The notes: generated by a model from the sequence alone, not told the origin. A DNA stretch of 64,000 nt from CAADGU01 sp035444285 (GCA_035444285.1 DAOMOK010000004.1:372001-436000), one strand, 5' to 3'. Shown: positions 45,337-54,761, counted from the first letter of the stretch. Made by a program: numbers and translations.

Positions 45337-47415
45337 TTATCCGTTTTCTATTCGCTGCCTCGCTGCTGCCAGCAGCACCGCCGAGCGGGGTTGGGCCAGG
45401 TAACTTTCGCCGGGTACGGCCGTAGCTTCTGCTAATCGGCAAAAGTCATGGGGCGCGGAACAGGCGGTGTCAATGATGCGCCGCCAAAGGGTAGTGCCCG
45501 CGCCGTTGACCGGCGGTAGGGCAAAATCTAGCGGTTGCCAATACGCATTCAATATCATGTGAAAAACCGAGCGGCTGCCCCAGACAGTAAACGCCAGGGT
45601 ATGGGAATCATGCCCCCAATCCGGCTCGTGTAGGTGAATGCCGTGATACTCAATGCGCGATTGGTGCAGCAGGTCCACCAGGCTGATCTGGCGCGGTCGG
45701 GCATAAATGCTCAGGCTTTGGCGCAATGCAATTAGCTGCTGCACGAAATGAAAAATCTCACCATTTTTCTCCAGGAGTGACCAATCAAACCAACTGATTT
45801 TGTTGTCCTGGCAATAGGCGTTATTGTTGCCGTGTTGGGTGTGGCGCACTTCATCGCCCATGAGCAGCATGGGCACGCCCAATGAGAGCAGGGTCAGCGT
45901 AAAGAAGTTTTTGATCTGGCGAATACGCAGCGCTTCAATTTCCGGGTCGTCAGTTGGCCCTTCCACACCGCAGTTCCAACTGAGGTTATGGTTGTGGCCG
46001 TCGTTGTTGTTTTCGCCGTTGGCTTCATTGTGTTTGTCGTTGTAGGAAACCAGATCGTTGAGAGTGAAGCCATCGTGGCAGGTGACGAAGTTGATGCTTT
46101 GCTCTGGTTCCTGGCCTTCGTGACCGTAAAGGTCCGGGCTGGCCAGGAAGCGGGAGGCGACTTTGCCTGTCATGCCGGGGTCACCTTTAAGGAAGGCGCG
46201 CAGGTCATCCCGGAAACGGCCGTTCCATTCTTTCCACTTGTCTCCTAAAAACGAACCTACCTGATACAGCCCACCGGCGTCCCACGCTTCGGCAATGAGC
46301 TTGGTGCCTGCCAGGCAGGGGTCGGTTTCAATGTCCCACAGGATAGGAGGATTGGCCAAGGGATGCCCATCGCCATCCCGTGACAGAATAGAGGCCAGGT
46401 CAAAACGGAAGCCGTCCACGTGCATCTCTTCTACCCAATAATGCAGGCTGTCCAGAATCAGGCGGCGCACTGTTGAATGGTTGGCGTTGAGCGTATTGCC
46501 GGTACCGCTGTAGTTAGCGTAACGGCTTTTGTCTTTGGTCAGGATGTAGTAGACGTGGTTGCCGATGCCTTTGAAGCAGTAGGTGGGGCCGGTGTGGTCG
46601 CCTTCGGCGGTGTGGTTATACACCACATCCAGAATGACCTCGATGTCGGCGCGGTGCAGGGCTTTTACCATGTCGCGGAATTCATCTAATACGCCCAATG
46701 GCTCTTTGTTGGAACTGTAATCGGCATGGGGGGCGAAGAAAGAAATGGGGCTGTAGCCCCAGTAGTTTGTACGGCCGTCCGGCGCATCGTCCTTGTCAAA
46801 TTGAAAGACGGGCAGCAGTTCCACGGCCGTGATGCCCAGACTTTTCAGGTAAGGGATCTTCTCTACCAGACCGGCATAGGTGCCTCGTTTGTCCGGGGCA
46901 ATGCCAGAATTGGGATGACGGGTAAAGCCACCCACGTGCATTTCATAGATAATGGTTTGGTTGAAGGGGCGGCGCAGCGGTTCGTCCCCTTCCCAGTCAT
47001 AACTGTCTGGGTTCGCTACAACGCTTTTGAGGGCTACGGCCGTGTTATCTCCTGGGCGTTTGGCGGCTTCGCGGCTGAAATGGCGGGGTATTGTCAGGGC
47101 ACGGCCGTAAGGGTCTAGCAGCACTTTTTCCGGGTCAAACCGCCTTCCGATCTCTGGCGCATAGGGGCCATATACCCGGTAGGCATACACCTGCCCCGCG
47201 CCAATGCCAGGCACAAACACATGCCAGTAATGAAATGTGCGGTTCAGAAAGGGGTCAAGCGGGATGGTATGGCGCGGTTGATCATCGTTGGCGTCGTCAA
47301 ATAAAAGGAGTTCAACGGCCGTGCCCGCTCGTGAATAGAGACAAAAATTGACGCCACCGGTTTGCACCGTGGCGCCAATAGGAAGACTATAACCGGGGCC
47401 AGTAATTAAAGACAT
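45337..47415 (-). CDS. glgX: Glycogen debranching enzyme (isoamylase type, GH13)
   Basis: 692 residues. An N-terminal CBM48-like domain (PIGATVQTGGVNFCLYSRAGTAVELLLFDD) precedes the GH13 barrel: YEMHVGGFTRHPNSG, LPVFQFD, DVVYNHTAEGD, GFRFDLASIL (nucleophile Asp), LIAEAWD (acid Glu) and NFVTCHDGFTLNDLVSYNDKHNEANGE (transition-state Asp). The long loop around NYWGYSPISFFAP fits GlgX/TreX isoamylases, which remove alpha-1,6 branches. It probably acts in glycogen breakdown. No other glycogen gene is in the window; the gluconeogenic pckA is next upstream on the same strand. Confidence 0.93.
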   Translation of the reverse strand: MSLITGPGYSLPIGATVQTGGVNFCLYSRAGTAVELLLFDDANDDQPRHTIPLDPFLNRTFHYWHVFVPGIGAGQVYAYRVYGPYAPEIGRRFDPEKVLLDPYGRALTIPRHFSREAAKRPGDNTAVALKSVVANPDSYDWEGDEPLRRPFNQTIIYEMHVGGFTRHPNSGIAPDKRGTYAGLVEKIPYLKSLGITAVELLPVFQFDKDDAPDGRTNYWGYSPISFFAPHADYSSNKEPLGVLDEFRDMVKALHRADIEVILDVVYNHTAEGDHTGPTYCFKGIGNHVYYILTKDKSRYANYSGTGNTLNANHSTVRRLILDSLHYWVEEMHVDGFRFDLASILSRDGDGHPLANPPILWDIETDPCLAGTKLIAEAWDAGGLYQVGSFLGDKWKEWNGRFRDDLRAFLKGDPGMTGKVASRFLASPDLYGHEGQEPEQSINFVTCHDGFTLNDLVSYNDKHNEANGENNNDGHNHNLSWNCGVEGPTDDPEIEALRIRQIKNFFTLTLLSLGVPMLLMGDEVRHTQHGNNNAYCQDNKISWFDWSLLEKNGEIFHFVQQLIALRQSLSIYARPRQISLVDLLHQSRIEYHGIHLHEPDWGHDSHTLAFTVWGSRSVFHMILNAYWQPLDFALPPVNGAGTTLWRRIIDTACSAPHDFCRLAEATAVPGESYLAQPRSAVLLAAARQRIENG

Positions 47416-47457
47416 ACCCCTATTTTATACCGGAATGCTAACAATAGGGTTTTCGGT

Positions 47458-47503
47458 GGCAAGGCGCCGGTGGCTGGCGAATACTTGCCGCCAGCGCCTT
47501 GCC
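47458..47503 (-). terminator. Hairpin downstream of pckA
   Basis: GGCAAGGCGC (47458-47467) pairs with GCGCCTTGCC (47494-47503), with a further inner GGCTGGCG/CGCCAGC-type pairing. It begins 9 nt after the pckA stop on the minus strand and separates it from glgX. No long T-run is seen. Confidence 0.55.
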
Positions 47504-47511
47504 CCTTGCTA

Positions 47512-49116
47512 CTAAATTTGTGGCCCGGCGTCAGTGACGGCCGTTGACGCCTGGTCGGCGAATTGTTTGAAGTTTTCGACAAACATCGCCGCTAACTTGT
47601 GCGCCTGGGCGTCATACGCATCCGGATCGGCCCAGGTCTGGCGCGGTTGCAAGACCTCGGCGGGGATACCGGGGCAGGTGGTGGGGATTTGCAGGCCAAA
47701 GATGGGGTCGGTGACATAGTGGACGTTGGCGAGACGGCCGTCTAAAGCCGCATTCACCGTTGCCCGTGTGTGTGCCAGCTTCATCCGGTGGCCTTCGCCA
47801 TATGGTCCACCCGTCCAGCCGGTGTTTACCAACCAGCACTGTACGTTGTGTTCGGCAATCTTTTTGCCCAACAGTTCGGCATAGACGCTGGGATGCTGGG
47901 CCATAAACGGCGCGCCAAAACAGGCGCTAAACGTCGCCTGTGGTTCCGTCACCCCCCGTTCCGTACCCGCCACCTTGGCCGTGTAGCCGGAGATGAAGTG
48001 ATACATTGCCTGTTCCGGCGTCAGTTTGGCAATTGGCGGTAGGACGCCAAAGGCGTCGGCCGTGAGGAAGATGATGTTCTTGGGATGGCCGCCGCGCCCA
48101 GTACGAGATGCGTTGGGGATGTGGGAAATGGGGTAGGCTGCTCGTGTATTCTCGGTGAGCGAAGCGTCATCCAAATCCAGCCGCCGTGTATTCACATCAA
48201 TGCCCACGTTTTCCAAAATAGTGCCGTAACGCCGGGTGGTTTCATAAATCTCCGGCTCACCTTCTGGATCAAGCCGGATCACTTTGGCATAACAGCCACC
48301 TTCAAAATTGAAGACGCCGTTGGCGCTCCAGCCATGCTCGTCGTCGCCGATGAGGGTGCGTGAAGCGTCGGCGGAGAGGGTGGTTTTGCCCGTGCCGCTG
48401 AGACCGAAGAAGATGGCGGTATCGCCATGGGGGCCGATGTTGGCGGAGCAGTGCATGGGCATTACGTCTTTGAACGGCAGGAAGTAATTCATGGCGGTGA
48501 AGGCCGACTTTTTTATCTCCCCGGCATATTCTGTACCGCCAATCAGTACCATTTTCTTGTCAAAATTAACCAGAATGAACACATCGGAATGTGTGTGGTC
48601 GTAGTCTGGGAAGGCATGAAAGCCGGGGCAATCAATGATGACAAATTCGGGCCGGAATGTGCTGAGTTCTTTGGGTGTGGCCTGGATGAACATGTTGTGG
48701 ACAAACAGACTATGCCAGGCGTATTGGGTAATGACACGCACCGGCATTCGGTGGTCAGGGTCAGCGCCGCACCAGCAATCTTGCACAAAGACATCTTTGC
48801 CTTGCAGGTAGGAGGCCATGCGGCGGTGTAGTTCTTCGAAGCGGCCGGCTTCAAATGGGCGGTTGACTTTGCCCCACCAGATGCTGTCCTGGCTGATGGG
48901 TTCTTTGACGATGAATTTGTCGTTTGGAGAGCGACCGGTGAATTGGCCGGTGCGTACCACCAGCGGCCCCAGATGGGCCATGATGCTTTCATGTCGCTTA
49001 AGTGACTCTTCATAGAGGGAGGGGGTGGGCAGATTCCAGTAAATGGTTTTCAGATTTGCCAGGCCATGTGTTTCCAGGCCGAGTGGACTATGGGAGGTTG
49101 GGCTAAATTCAGACAT
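47512..49116 (-). CDS. pckA: Phosphoenolpyruvate carboxykinase (ATP)
   Basis: 534 residues from the ATG preceded by AAGGAGCAAATCAA; an upstream in-frame start would add 52 non-conserved residues. RSPNDKFIVKEP, the kinase-1a loop IFFGLSGTGKTTLSADASR (about 230-248), IGDDEHGWS (kinase-2) and VFNFEGGCYAKVIRL are all canonical, as is NTGWTGGPYGEGHRMKLAHTRA. It interconverts oxaloacetate + ATP and PEP + CO2 + ADP, the first step of gluconeogenesis. The length equals the standard ATP-type enzyme. Confidence 0.95.
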   Translation of the reverse strand: MSEFSPTSHSPLGLETHGLANLKTIYWNLPTPSLYEESLKRHESIMAHLGPLVVRTGQFTGRSPNDKFIVKEPISQDSIWWGKVNRPFEAGRFEELHRRMASYLQGKDVFVQDCWCGADPDHRMPVRVITQYAWHSLFVHNMFIQATPKELSTFRPEFVIIDCPGFHAFPDYDHTHSDVFILVNFDKKMVLIGGTEYAGEIKKSAFTAMNYFLPFKDVMPMHCSANIGPHGDTAIFFGLSGTGKTTLSADASRTLIGDDEHGWSANGVFNFEGGCYAKVIRLDPEGEPEIYETTRRYGTILENVGIDVNTRRLDLDDASLTENTRAAYPISHIPNASRTGRGGHPKNIIFLTADAFGVLPPIAKLTPEQAMYHFISGYTAKVAGTERGVTEPQATFSACFGAPFMAQHPSVYAELLGKKIAEHNVQCWLVNTGWTGGPYGEGHRMKLAHTRATVNAALDGRLANVHYVTDPIFGLQIPTTCPGIPAEVLQPRQTWADPDAYDAQAHKLAAMFVENFKQFADQASTAVTDAGPQI

Positions 49117-49385
49117 TTGATTTGCTCCTTGTATATTCTTGCTGTGGCCGGTTTCCAACCGTGCCACCTCTGGCAAAAATGCCAGATGATGACCTTCGCA
49201 AGTATAAGTATGTTTTTCAGGTATAGCCTTGTAGTGAGATGGGGATGTGGGTAGTGGCAGGCAGTAGGGCATAGTTTTGTAAAAATGTACTGGGATAATG
49301 ATGCGCGATTTTTGGCCGCAAGGGATGGGGGAAACGTCACTAAATTGTCAGGACATTTATCACTGTGTTTGGTCGGTCAAACGCA
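49117..49385 (-). other. Leader and intergenic region upstream of pckA
   Basis: No gene was seen. CTGGCA-AAAA-TGCCAG (49170-49185) is a perfect 6-bp inverted repeat about 55 nt upstream of the pckA start and could be a regulator site. Promoter boxes are not clear. Confidence 0.35.
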
Positions 49386-50165
49386 TCAGGTTGACGCCCA
49401 TAGGCGAGTTGGTCTATGGATAAAGAGGTAATAGATGGCCAATAAGCCGCTGTAAATAACGACGGCCGTATAAATGGTCAGCCCCAACCGGTGTTCATCT
49501 GTTACTGTCGGCAGCCGGGTGAGGAAAGGCACAATCAAAACTACATCGTAGACCAGAAAGCCTGCCAACTGACCGGCAGCATTGACCCAAACAGGAAATA
49601 ACAGCCCATAGGCAAAGTATAAAGCGGCGCCTACGAACATCCAGCCGATGACCACCGAGAGTTCGGGCGTAATGGCCCAGGGGATTGCATTAGGTACTTG
49701 TAGGATCAACCGGATACTCACGATCACCAGGGCAATGATGAAGATCACAAATGACCAATAAACAGGTCGGGGTGTGGGAATAGCGTCATCAAGCGGAAAA
49801 CGCCTGCTCCACCAAAAAAGCCATAGCCCAAACAAAGCACCCAACACACAGATAACACCATAAGCCGTCAACTGCGCGCTACTGCTGCTGGCTCCCAGCC
49901 GGAATGAAAAAATCGCCACCGGCGTCAGGATGCCAATGTAATCGAGACCAATGCCGGCCAGAGCACCATAATTTCCCGAAGCCACGGCCCATAGGGTAGA
50001 TGAGGCGGCGGCGGCAAAGATGGAGGAGATAAAGATATACGTCAGTGGGGTGGTGCCGGCAAACGGCCACAAATTGGTGACAAATGACCACTGCCGGAAA
50101 AAGGCAATGGCAAAGAACAACTGTACAGCACAAATAATGTAGAAGACATAGCGCATGGTTTTCAT
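49386..50165 (-). CDS. Polytopic membrane protein of unknown function
   Basis: 259 residues with six or seven hydrophobic segments (YVFYIICAVQLFFAIAFF; LTYIFISSIFAAAASSTLWAV; LTAYGVICVLGALFGLWLFWW; WSFVIFIIALVIVSIRLIL; VIGWMFVGAALYFAYGLLFPV; LAGFLVYDVVLIVPFL; LTIYTAVVIYSGLLAIYYLF). Few charged residues occur inside the membrane parts, so a channel or transporter is less likely than a small-molecule-binding or structural protein. I do not recognise the family. It is separated from pckA and the sugar gene cluster by its own intergenic stretches. Confidence 0.7.
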   Translation of the reverse strand: MKTMRYVFYIICAVQLFFAIAFFRQWSFVTNLWPFAGTTPLTYIFISSIFAAAASSTLWAVASGNYGALAGIGLDYIGILTPVAIFSFRLGASSSSAQLTAYGVICVLGALFGLWLFWWSRRFPLDDAIPTPRPVYWSFVIFIIALVIVSIRLILQVPNAIPWAITPELSVVIGWMFVGAALYFAYGLLFPVWVNAAGQLAGFLVYDVVLIVPFLTRLPTVTDEHRLGLTIYTAVVIYSGLLAIYYLFIHRPTRLWAST

Positions 50166-50344
50166 TTCTCAACTCATCGTTCCTTTTGGGCAATTGTTTT
50201 TAATCATAGTTGAAGTTATTGAGAAAAGATAGCCTACGTGTAAGCTGTGCATGGTATACGATGTCGAGCCATACGGCCGTAACCATTCGTCACCTAACTT
50301 TACCCACGTTACAATAACGAGATGTATATCAATTGGAGGCAACT

Positions 50345-51286
50345 ATGCGTGTTTTAATTACGGGAGCTGCTGGTTTTCTGGGTTCCCACCTGTCTGATCG
50401 ATTTATTGCTGAAGGCCATGAGGTCATTGGCATGGACAATCTAATTACCGGTAATATGGACAACATCGCTCACTTGATGGGGCATGAGCGGTTCAGTTTT
50501 CTGGAGCAAGATGTATGCAATTACATCTATGTAGCCGGGCCGTTGGATGCGGTGCTGCATTTTGCTTCGCCTGCCAGCCCAAATGATTATCTGGAACACC
50601 CCATTCCTACCCTGAAAGTGGGGTCTTTGGGCACCCACAATACGCTGGGGCTGGCCAAGGCCAAAGGAGCGCGTTATTTGCTGGCTTCTACGTCTGAGGT
50701 GTATGGCGACCCCCAGGTGAACCCGCAGCCGGAGACGTATTGGGGGCGTGTGAATCCCATTGGCCCGCGTGGGGTGTATGATGAAGCCAAGCGGTTTGCG
50801 GAAGCGATGACGCTGGCTTACCAGCGGTATCATGGCCTGGAAACGCGCATTGTGCGCATCTTCAACACCTATGGGCCACGGATGCGGCTGCATGACGGCC
50901 GTGTGGTGCCCAACTTCATCTACCAGGCGCTTACCAACCAACCCATCACGGTCTATGGTGACGGCAGTCGTACTCGCTCCTTCCAGTATTACAGCGACCT
51001 GATCGAAGGGATTTACCGGCTGCTGCACTCCGAGGAAAAACTGCCGGTAAACATTGGTAATCCGGTGGAAATGACCATTTTGCAATTTGCGGAGGCGGTT
51101 AAGGAAATATCGCGTAGTGATTCGGAGATCGTGTTCATTCATCCCAAAGATGACCGCATCACCGATGATCCCAAAGTGCGCCGTCCAGACATCAGCAAAG
51201 CGCGGCAGACATTGGGCTGGGAACCCAAAGTGAACCTGGCGGAGGGCTTAACCGAAACGATTGCTTATTTTCGGGGGAGGGTGTGA
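50345..51286 (+). CDS. UDP-glucuronate decarboxylase (UDP-xylose synthase-like) SDR
   Basis: 313 residues from the ATG after GGAGG. VLITGAAGFLGSHLSDRF is the NAD-binding loop. HFASPASPNDYLEHPIPTLKVGSLGTHNTLGLA is diagnostic for the UXS branch, STSEVYGDPQVNPQPETYWG and YDEAKRFAEAM (about 145-155, catalytic Tyr-Lys) complete the site, and RIFNTYGPRM follows. It converts UDP-glucuronate to UDP-xylose (or makes the 4-keto intermediate). It is the first gene of an envelope-polysaccharide group with an O-antigen ligase, GtrA and GT4 downstream in the same direction. Confidence 0.9.
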   Translation: MRVLITGAAGFLGSHLSDRFIAEGHEVIGMDNLITGNMDNIAHLMGHERFSFLEQDVCNYIYVAGPLDAVLHFASPASPNDYLEHPIPTLKVGSLGTHNTLGLAKAKGARYLLASTSEVYGDPQVNPQPETYWGRVNPIGPRGVYDEAKRFAEAMTLAYQRYHGLETRIVRIFNTYGPRMRLHDGRVVPNFIYQALTNQPITVYGDGSRTRSFQYYSDLIEGIYRLLHSEEKLPVNIGNPVEMTILQFAEAVKEISRSDSEIVFIHPKDDRITDDPKVRRPDISKARQTLGWEPKVNLAEGLTETIAYFRGRV

Positions 51287-51353
51287 GATTGGGAGATTGT
51301 GATAGTGGGTTATGGTTGATACCCATCTCTTACTATCCCGATATCCCAGTACC
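51286..51353. repeat. Word hairpin between UXS and O-antigen ligase genes
   Basis: GAGATTGGGAGATTGTGATAG words face CATCTCTTACTATCCCGATA, forming an imperfect stem-loop that ends next to the ligase ATG at 51354. An in-frame ATG at 51312 lies inside it, so the later ATG is preferred. Confidence 0.5.
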
Positions 51354-52928
51354 ATGAGAAGCCTCTCTGCCCACCACTCCAACTGGCCTTTAGCAGGCAT
51401 TGTCACGGCCGTGATCTTGGGCATCTTGTTGGCCCGGCTGCCGCTGGCGTGGGCGGTGGGATTGGTGGGGGGCACGGCCGTTCTCCTGCTCACCCTCATC
51501 AATCCCCTGGTTGGTTTGTTTGTTGCCCTGTTGGCAGCGCCCTGGGGGGCGTTGGAGAACATTGTGCGCGGGCCATCGCTGCTGGACAGCGGCCAATTGC
51601 TGTTGTTGTTAACAGTGGCTATCTGGTTAGGGCGTGGGCTGGCCTACCGGCGTATTGTCATCCCGCGCACTTTTCTAAATATCCCCCTGGTGTTTTTCAT
51701 TTTTGTGGCTGCACTTTCCCTGCTCAATGCCCCCTCACTCGTTTATGGCGGTAAGGAGTTACTCAAGTGGTTGCAGATTACGGCCGTGATGCTGCTGGTC
51801 GTAGATATTTCCGTAAACCGTAAACCGTTAGCCGTAAACCGATTACGGATTACCGATTACGGATTACCGATTACGGATTACCGATTACGGATGACGGTTT
51901 CCGTCTTAGGCATCCTTCTGCTCGCCGGTCTGTCTCAGGCCATCATCGGTATCTGGCAGTTTGGGCTGCGCGGCGATGGGCCAGAGCATTTTCTGGTGCT
52001 GGGCCGTTTCTACCGGGCGTATGGTACCTTCGAGCAGCCCAATCCCTATGCGGGTTACATGAACCTGACGGCGCTGCTGGCAGTGGGAGCGTTTTTGGGG
52101 GTAATAGCTGGCCTGTGGCGGAGCCTATCACGTGTCACGCCTCACGCATCACGTATCACGCCCTCACCTGCTCACCTGCTCCCCCTTGCCCTCTTCACCG
52201 GCGTCACGGCCGTGCTCTGCATTCTGGCTGTCATCTTCTCCTGGAGCCGGGGGGCATGGCTGAGTCTGGCGGTGGGTGGGGCGATGATTCTGCTGTTTTG
52301 GCCTAAAAAGTTGTGGCAGGGTGTCACCTTATTGGTATTGGCGGGTTTACTCTTCTGGGGTGGGGCGCGGCTTGGTCTCGTGCCGGCCTCGGTCACAGAG
52401 CGTATCACCAGTTTTAGCGAAGATTTACGTTTTGGTGATGTGCGCGGCGTGGGTATTAATGATGCCAACTATGCTGTCCTGGAGCGGTTGGCACACTGGC
52501 AGGCGGCGCTGGACATGGCGCGTGACAACCTCTGGCTTGGTGTGGGTTTTGGCAACTATGAGCCAGTGTATGATACCTATGCGCTCATCAACTGGCCTTA
52601 TCCGTTGGGCCACGCCCACAACTACTATTTGAATACCCTGGCGGAAACGGGTGTTTTGGGATTGGCGACGTATGTATTGTTGTGGACGGCCGTGTTCTTT
52701 CAGACCATCCGCCAGTTACGCCAGCTTGAGTGGCCGATGCGGGGTATTGCTTTAGGATTATTGGGCGCATGGACGGCCGTGACGGTTCATCATCTTGTAG
52801 ACAAACTATACGTCAATAACATCTATATTCACCTGGGTGTGATGTTTGGTTTGTTGCAGTTGCTGGAATATGAGCGCGAGGCAAACAGCACTAAAGAGGG
52901 ATTGAAGGATATACCCTTTATCCGCTAA
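51354..52928 (+). CDS. O-antigen ligase / Wzy-like polymerase family protein
   Basis: 524 residues from the ATG at 51354. About 11-12 hydrophobic segments surround a large outside loop with SWSRGAWLSLAVGG, then GFGNYEPVYDTYA and HAHNYYLNTLAETGVLGLATYV (about 415-436), the conserved block of Wzy_C/O-antigen ligase proteins. It ligates or polymerises lipid-linked oligosaccharides at the outer face. Unusual: two word-repeat arrays are read through in frame. VNRKPLAVNRLRITDYGLPI and the following repeats at about residues 154-180, and SRVTPHASRITPSPAHLLP at about 258-277, look like insertions in loops between membrane segments. Confidence 0.85.
   Translation: MRSLSAHHSNWPLAGIVTAVILGILLARLPLAWAVGLVGGTAVLLLTLINPLVGLFVALLAAPWGALENIVRGPSLLDSGQLLLLLTVAIWLGRGLAYRRIVIPRTFLNIPLVFFIFVAALSLLNAPSLVYGGKELLKWLQITAVMLLVVDISVNRKPLAVNRLRITDYGLPITDYRLRMTVSVLGILLLAGLSQAIIGIWQFGLRGDGPEHFLVLGRFYRAYGTFEQPNPYAGYMNLTALLAVGAFLGVIAGLWRSLSRVTPHASRITPSPAHLLPLALFTGVTAVLCILAVIFSWSRGAWLSLAVGGAMILLFWPKKLWQGVTLLVLAGLLFWGGARLGLVPASVTERITSFSEDLRFGDVRGVGINDANYAVLERLAHWQAALDMARDNLWLGVGFGNYEPVYDTYALINWPYPLGHAHNYYLNTLAETGVLGLATYVLLWTAVFFQTIRQLRQLEWPMRGIALGLLGAWTAVTVHHLVDKLYVNNIYIHLGVMFGLLQLLEYEREANSTKEGLKDIPFIR
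51811..51895. repeat. CCGTAAACC/CCGATTACGGATTA array inside the O-antigen ligase gene
   Basis: Same word family as 420-502, 8775-8825 and 62268-62338, but here inside a reading frame. The units CCGATTACGGATTA repeat three to four times with no stop and encode RITDYGLPITDYRL-type repeats. Confidence 0.8.
52126..52185. repeat. CACGCATC/CTCACCTG word array inside the O-antigen ligase gene
   Basis: CACGTGTCACGCCTCACGCA words followed by CTCACCTGCTCACCTGCTC, read as RVTPHASRITPSPAHLLP. The same CACGCATC word is intergenic at 20862-20899 and 57547-57599. Confidence 0.7.
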
Positions 52929-53000
52929 AATTCGGCGGCTGTTTGAAACAAAGGATTCATCCTGAGTATTAAATTTGAAGGATTGGGAGATTATTTTTCT

Positions 53001-53567
53001 ATGGTAGCGATATTTGCAAGTGCGGCAGGGCGTTTTGGCGTCAATACCAAAGAAGCAGAACGGTTTATCAAATTCCTTTTTGTAGGCGCCATTGGCTTTG
53101 TGGTGGACTTTGGCATTTACAATCTGCTTTTAGGCCCATTGAGCGGTCTTATTTCTCCAGGCACACCGCTAGACGAGTTTTTTCTTTCGCTTGGTTTAAG
53201 CCAGGCATGGATAGAAGCTACCATCCCCGCGTTACTAGCAGGTACCATCTCTTTCGTTTGTGCCATCATTAGCAACTTTACCTGGAACCGTTATTGGACA
53301 TATCCAGATTCCCGCTCTAAGCCCCTTGTACGCCAGTTTGCCCAGTTCTTTCTGGTCAGTGTGTCTGGCATTGTGCTGCGTTTGCCTATTATGGCGCTGA
53401 CCCATTTGCCATTCACTCGACTGGCAGCCGATTTATTCGGCAGCTTTGGCCCCGAAGTTGCCCAACGTATTGGTGACAATCTGGCTCTGGCGCTGTCGGT
53501 GCTGGTCATCTTGTTTTGGAACTTCTTTGTCAATCGCTACTGGACGTATGGTGATGTGGATAAGTAA
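53001..53567 (+). CDS. GtrA-family membrane protein
   Basis: 188 residues from the ATG at 53001 (a TTG at 52983 is an alternative). RFIKFLFVGAIGFVVDFGIYNLLLGPL is the GtrA N-terminus, followed by hydrophobic segments (IPALLAGTISFVCAIISNFTWNRYWTY; FAQFFLVSVSGIVLRLPIMAL; LALALSVLVILFWNFFVNRYWTY). The two NxxWNRYWTY-like endings are typical of the family. GtrA proteins are thought to help move polyprenyl-phosphate-linked sugars across the membrane. Its position between an O-antigen ligase and a GT4 agrees. Confidence 0.88.
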   Translation: MVAIFASAAGRFGVNTKEAERFIKFLFVGAIGFVVDFGIYNLLLGPLSGLISPGTPLDEFFLSLGLSQAWIEATIPALLAGTISFVCAIISNFTWNRYWTYPDSRSKPLVRQFAQFFLVSVSGIVLRLPIMALTHLPFTRLAADLFGSFGPEVAQRIGDNLALALSVLVILFWNFFVNRYWTYGDVDK

Positions 53568-53568
53568 G

Positions 53569-53617
53569 GGCTAGAGATTGGAGATTGCTTGATCTCTGAT
53601 CTCTGATCTCCGATCTC
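53569..53617. repeat. GAGATT/GATCTC-word hairpin
   Basis: CTAGAGATTGGAGATTG faces TCTGATCTCTGATCTCCGATC. Lies between gtrA and the GT4 gene and ends 1 nt before the GT4 ATG. Confidence 0.65.
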
Positions 53618-53618
53618 C

Positions 53619-54761
53619 ATGAGAATTGGCATTGATGTCACCGCTGCCATTACCCAGGGCGGTGGGATTGGCCGTTATACCCGCGAGTTGATTCATGCGC
53701 TCACGGCCGTGGACCCCCACAACGACTACCACTTCTTCGCCGCCAAAAACCCCGCCACCTCACCTGTTCCCAACCCCCTCCCCCTGGCTAAAAACGTACA
53801 ACTGCATACCGCGCCGGTAGATGAACGCTGGCTCTACCGGCTGTGGTACCGGCTGCGGCTGCCACTGCCGGTGCAATGGTTTACCGGAAAGCTGGATTTG
53901 TTTCACTCGCCTGATTTTGTGCTGCCGCCGGTGTACGGCCGTATCCCCACCCTGCTCACCGTGCATGATCTCTCCTTCGTCCATTACCCGGAAGTTTTTC
54001 CCGCACGGCTGGTGGCCTATCTGAACCAGGTTGTGCCCTGGTCTATTGGCCGCGCTACGCACATTCTGGCCGATTCACAGGCGACGAAGGATGACCTGAC
54101 GGCCGTCTGGCGTGTGCCGCCCGAAAAAATCACCGTCCTGTACAGCGGCGTCCATGCTCGTTTCCAGCCGGTGACAGATGAGCAGCAGTTGACGGCCGTG
54201 CGCCAACGTTATCAATTGGGGGACGCGCCCTACATCCTGGCGGTGGGCACCGTGCAACCGCGCAAAAATTACCAAATGCTCATCCGCACCTTCCAACCCA
54301 TTGCCCAGACCCATCCCCACCACCTGATCATTAGCGGCGGCAAAGGCTGGCTGATGGAGGAGATGATGGCGGAGGTGGGGCGGCAGGGGTTGCACGGCCG
54401 TGTGCATTTCCCCGGTTTTGTAGCCGATGATGATTTACCCGCTCTCTACAGCGGCGCGGCTCTGTTTGCCTTCCCCAGCCTGTATGAAGGCTTTGGCCTG
54501 CCCTTACTGGAAGCGATGGGCTGTGGCGTGCCGGTCATCACCTCCAACGCCTCTTCCCTGCCAGAAGTGGCGGGTGAGGCCGCCATCCAACTCTCGCCAC
54601 ACGATCAGGATGCCTGGGCAGTAGCAATGCACGACCTCCTGAGCAATCCCCAGGAACGCACCCGCCTGGTAGCTGCCGGTTTCCGCCAGGCGCGCCGCTT
54701 CACCTGGGAACAATCTGCCCGTCAGCTCCGCCACCTTTATGAACAACTGATAACCCGCTAA
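53619..54761 (+). CDS. Family 4 glycosyltransferase (GT-B)
   Basis: 380 residues. MRIGIDVTAAITQGGGIGRYTRELIHAL opens the GT-B fold. LTVHDLSFVHYPEVF and HILADSQATKDDLTAVWRVPPEKITVLYSGVHARF are in the N-domain. In the C-domain, ILAVGTVQPRKNYQMLIRTF and FVADDDLPALYSGAALFAFPSLYEGFGLPLLEAMGCGVPVI (about 265-305, ExxxxxxxE motif) bind the nucleotide sugar. It is close to mannosyltransferases of the WbaZ/MtfB type. It probably works in the same envelope polysaccharide as the three upstream genes. Confidence 0.9.
   Translation: MRIGIDVTAAITQGGGIGRYTRELIHALTAVDPHNDYHFFAAKNPATSPVPNPLPLAKNVQLHTAPVDERWLYRLWYRLRLPLPVQWFTGKLDLFHSPDFVLPPVYGRIPTLLTVHDLSFVHYPEVFPARLVAYLNQVVPWSIGRATHILADSQATKDDLTAVWRVPPEKITVLYSGVHARFQPVTDEQQLTAVRQRYQLGDAPYILAVGTVQPRKNYQMLIRTFQPIAQTHPHHLIISGGKGWLMEEMMAEVGRQGLHGRVHFPGFVADDDLPALYSGAALFAFPSLYEGFGLPLLEAMGCGVPVITSNASSLPEVAGEAAIQLSPHDQDAWAVAMHDLLSNPQERTRLVAAGFRQARRFTWEQSARQLRHLYEQLITR

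Noticed and set aside
49117..49272. N-terminal extension of pckA
   Set aside because: The 52 extra residues are not part of PEPCK, and the downstream ATG has a strong AAGGAG.
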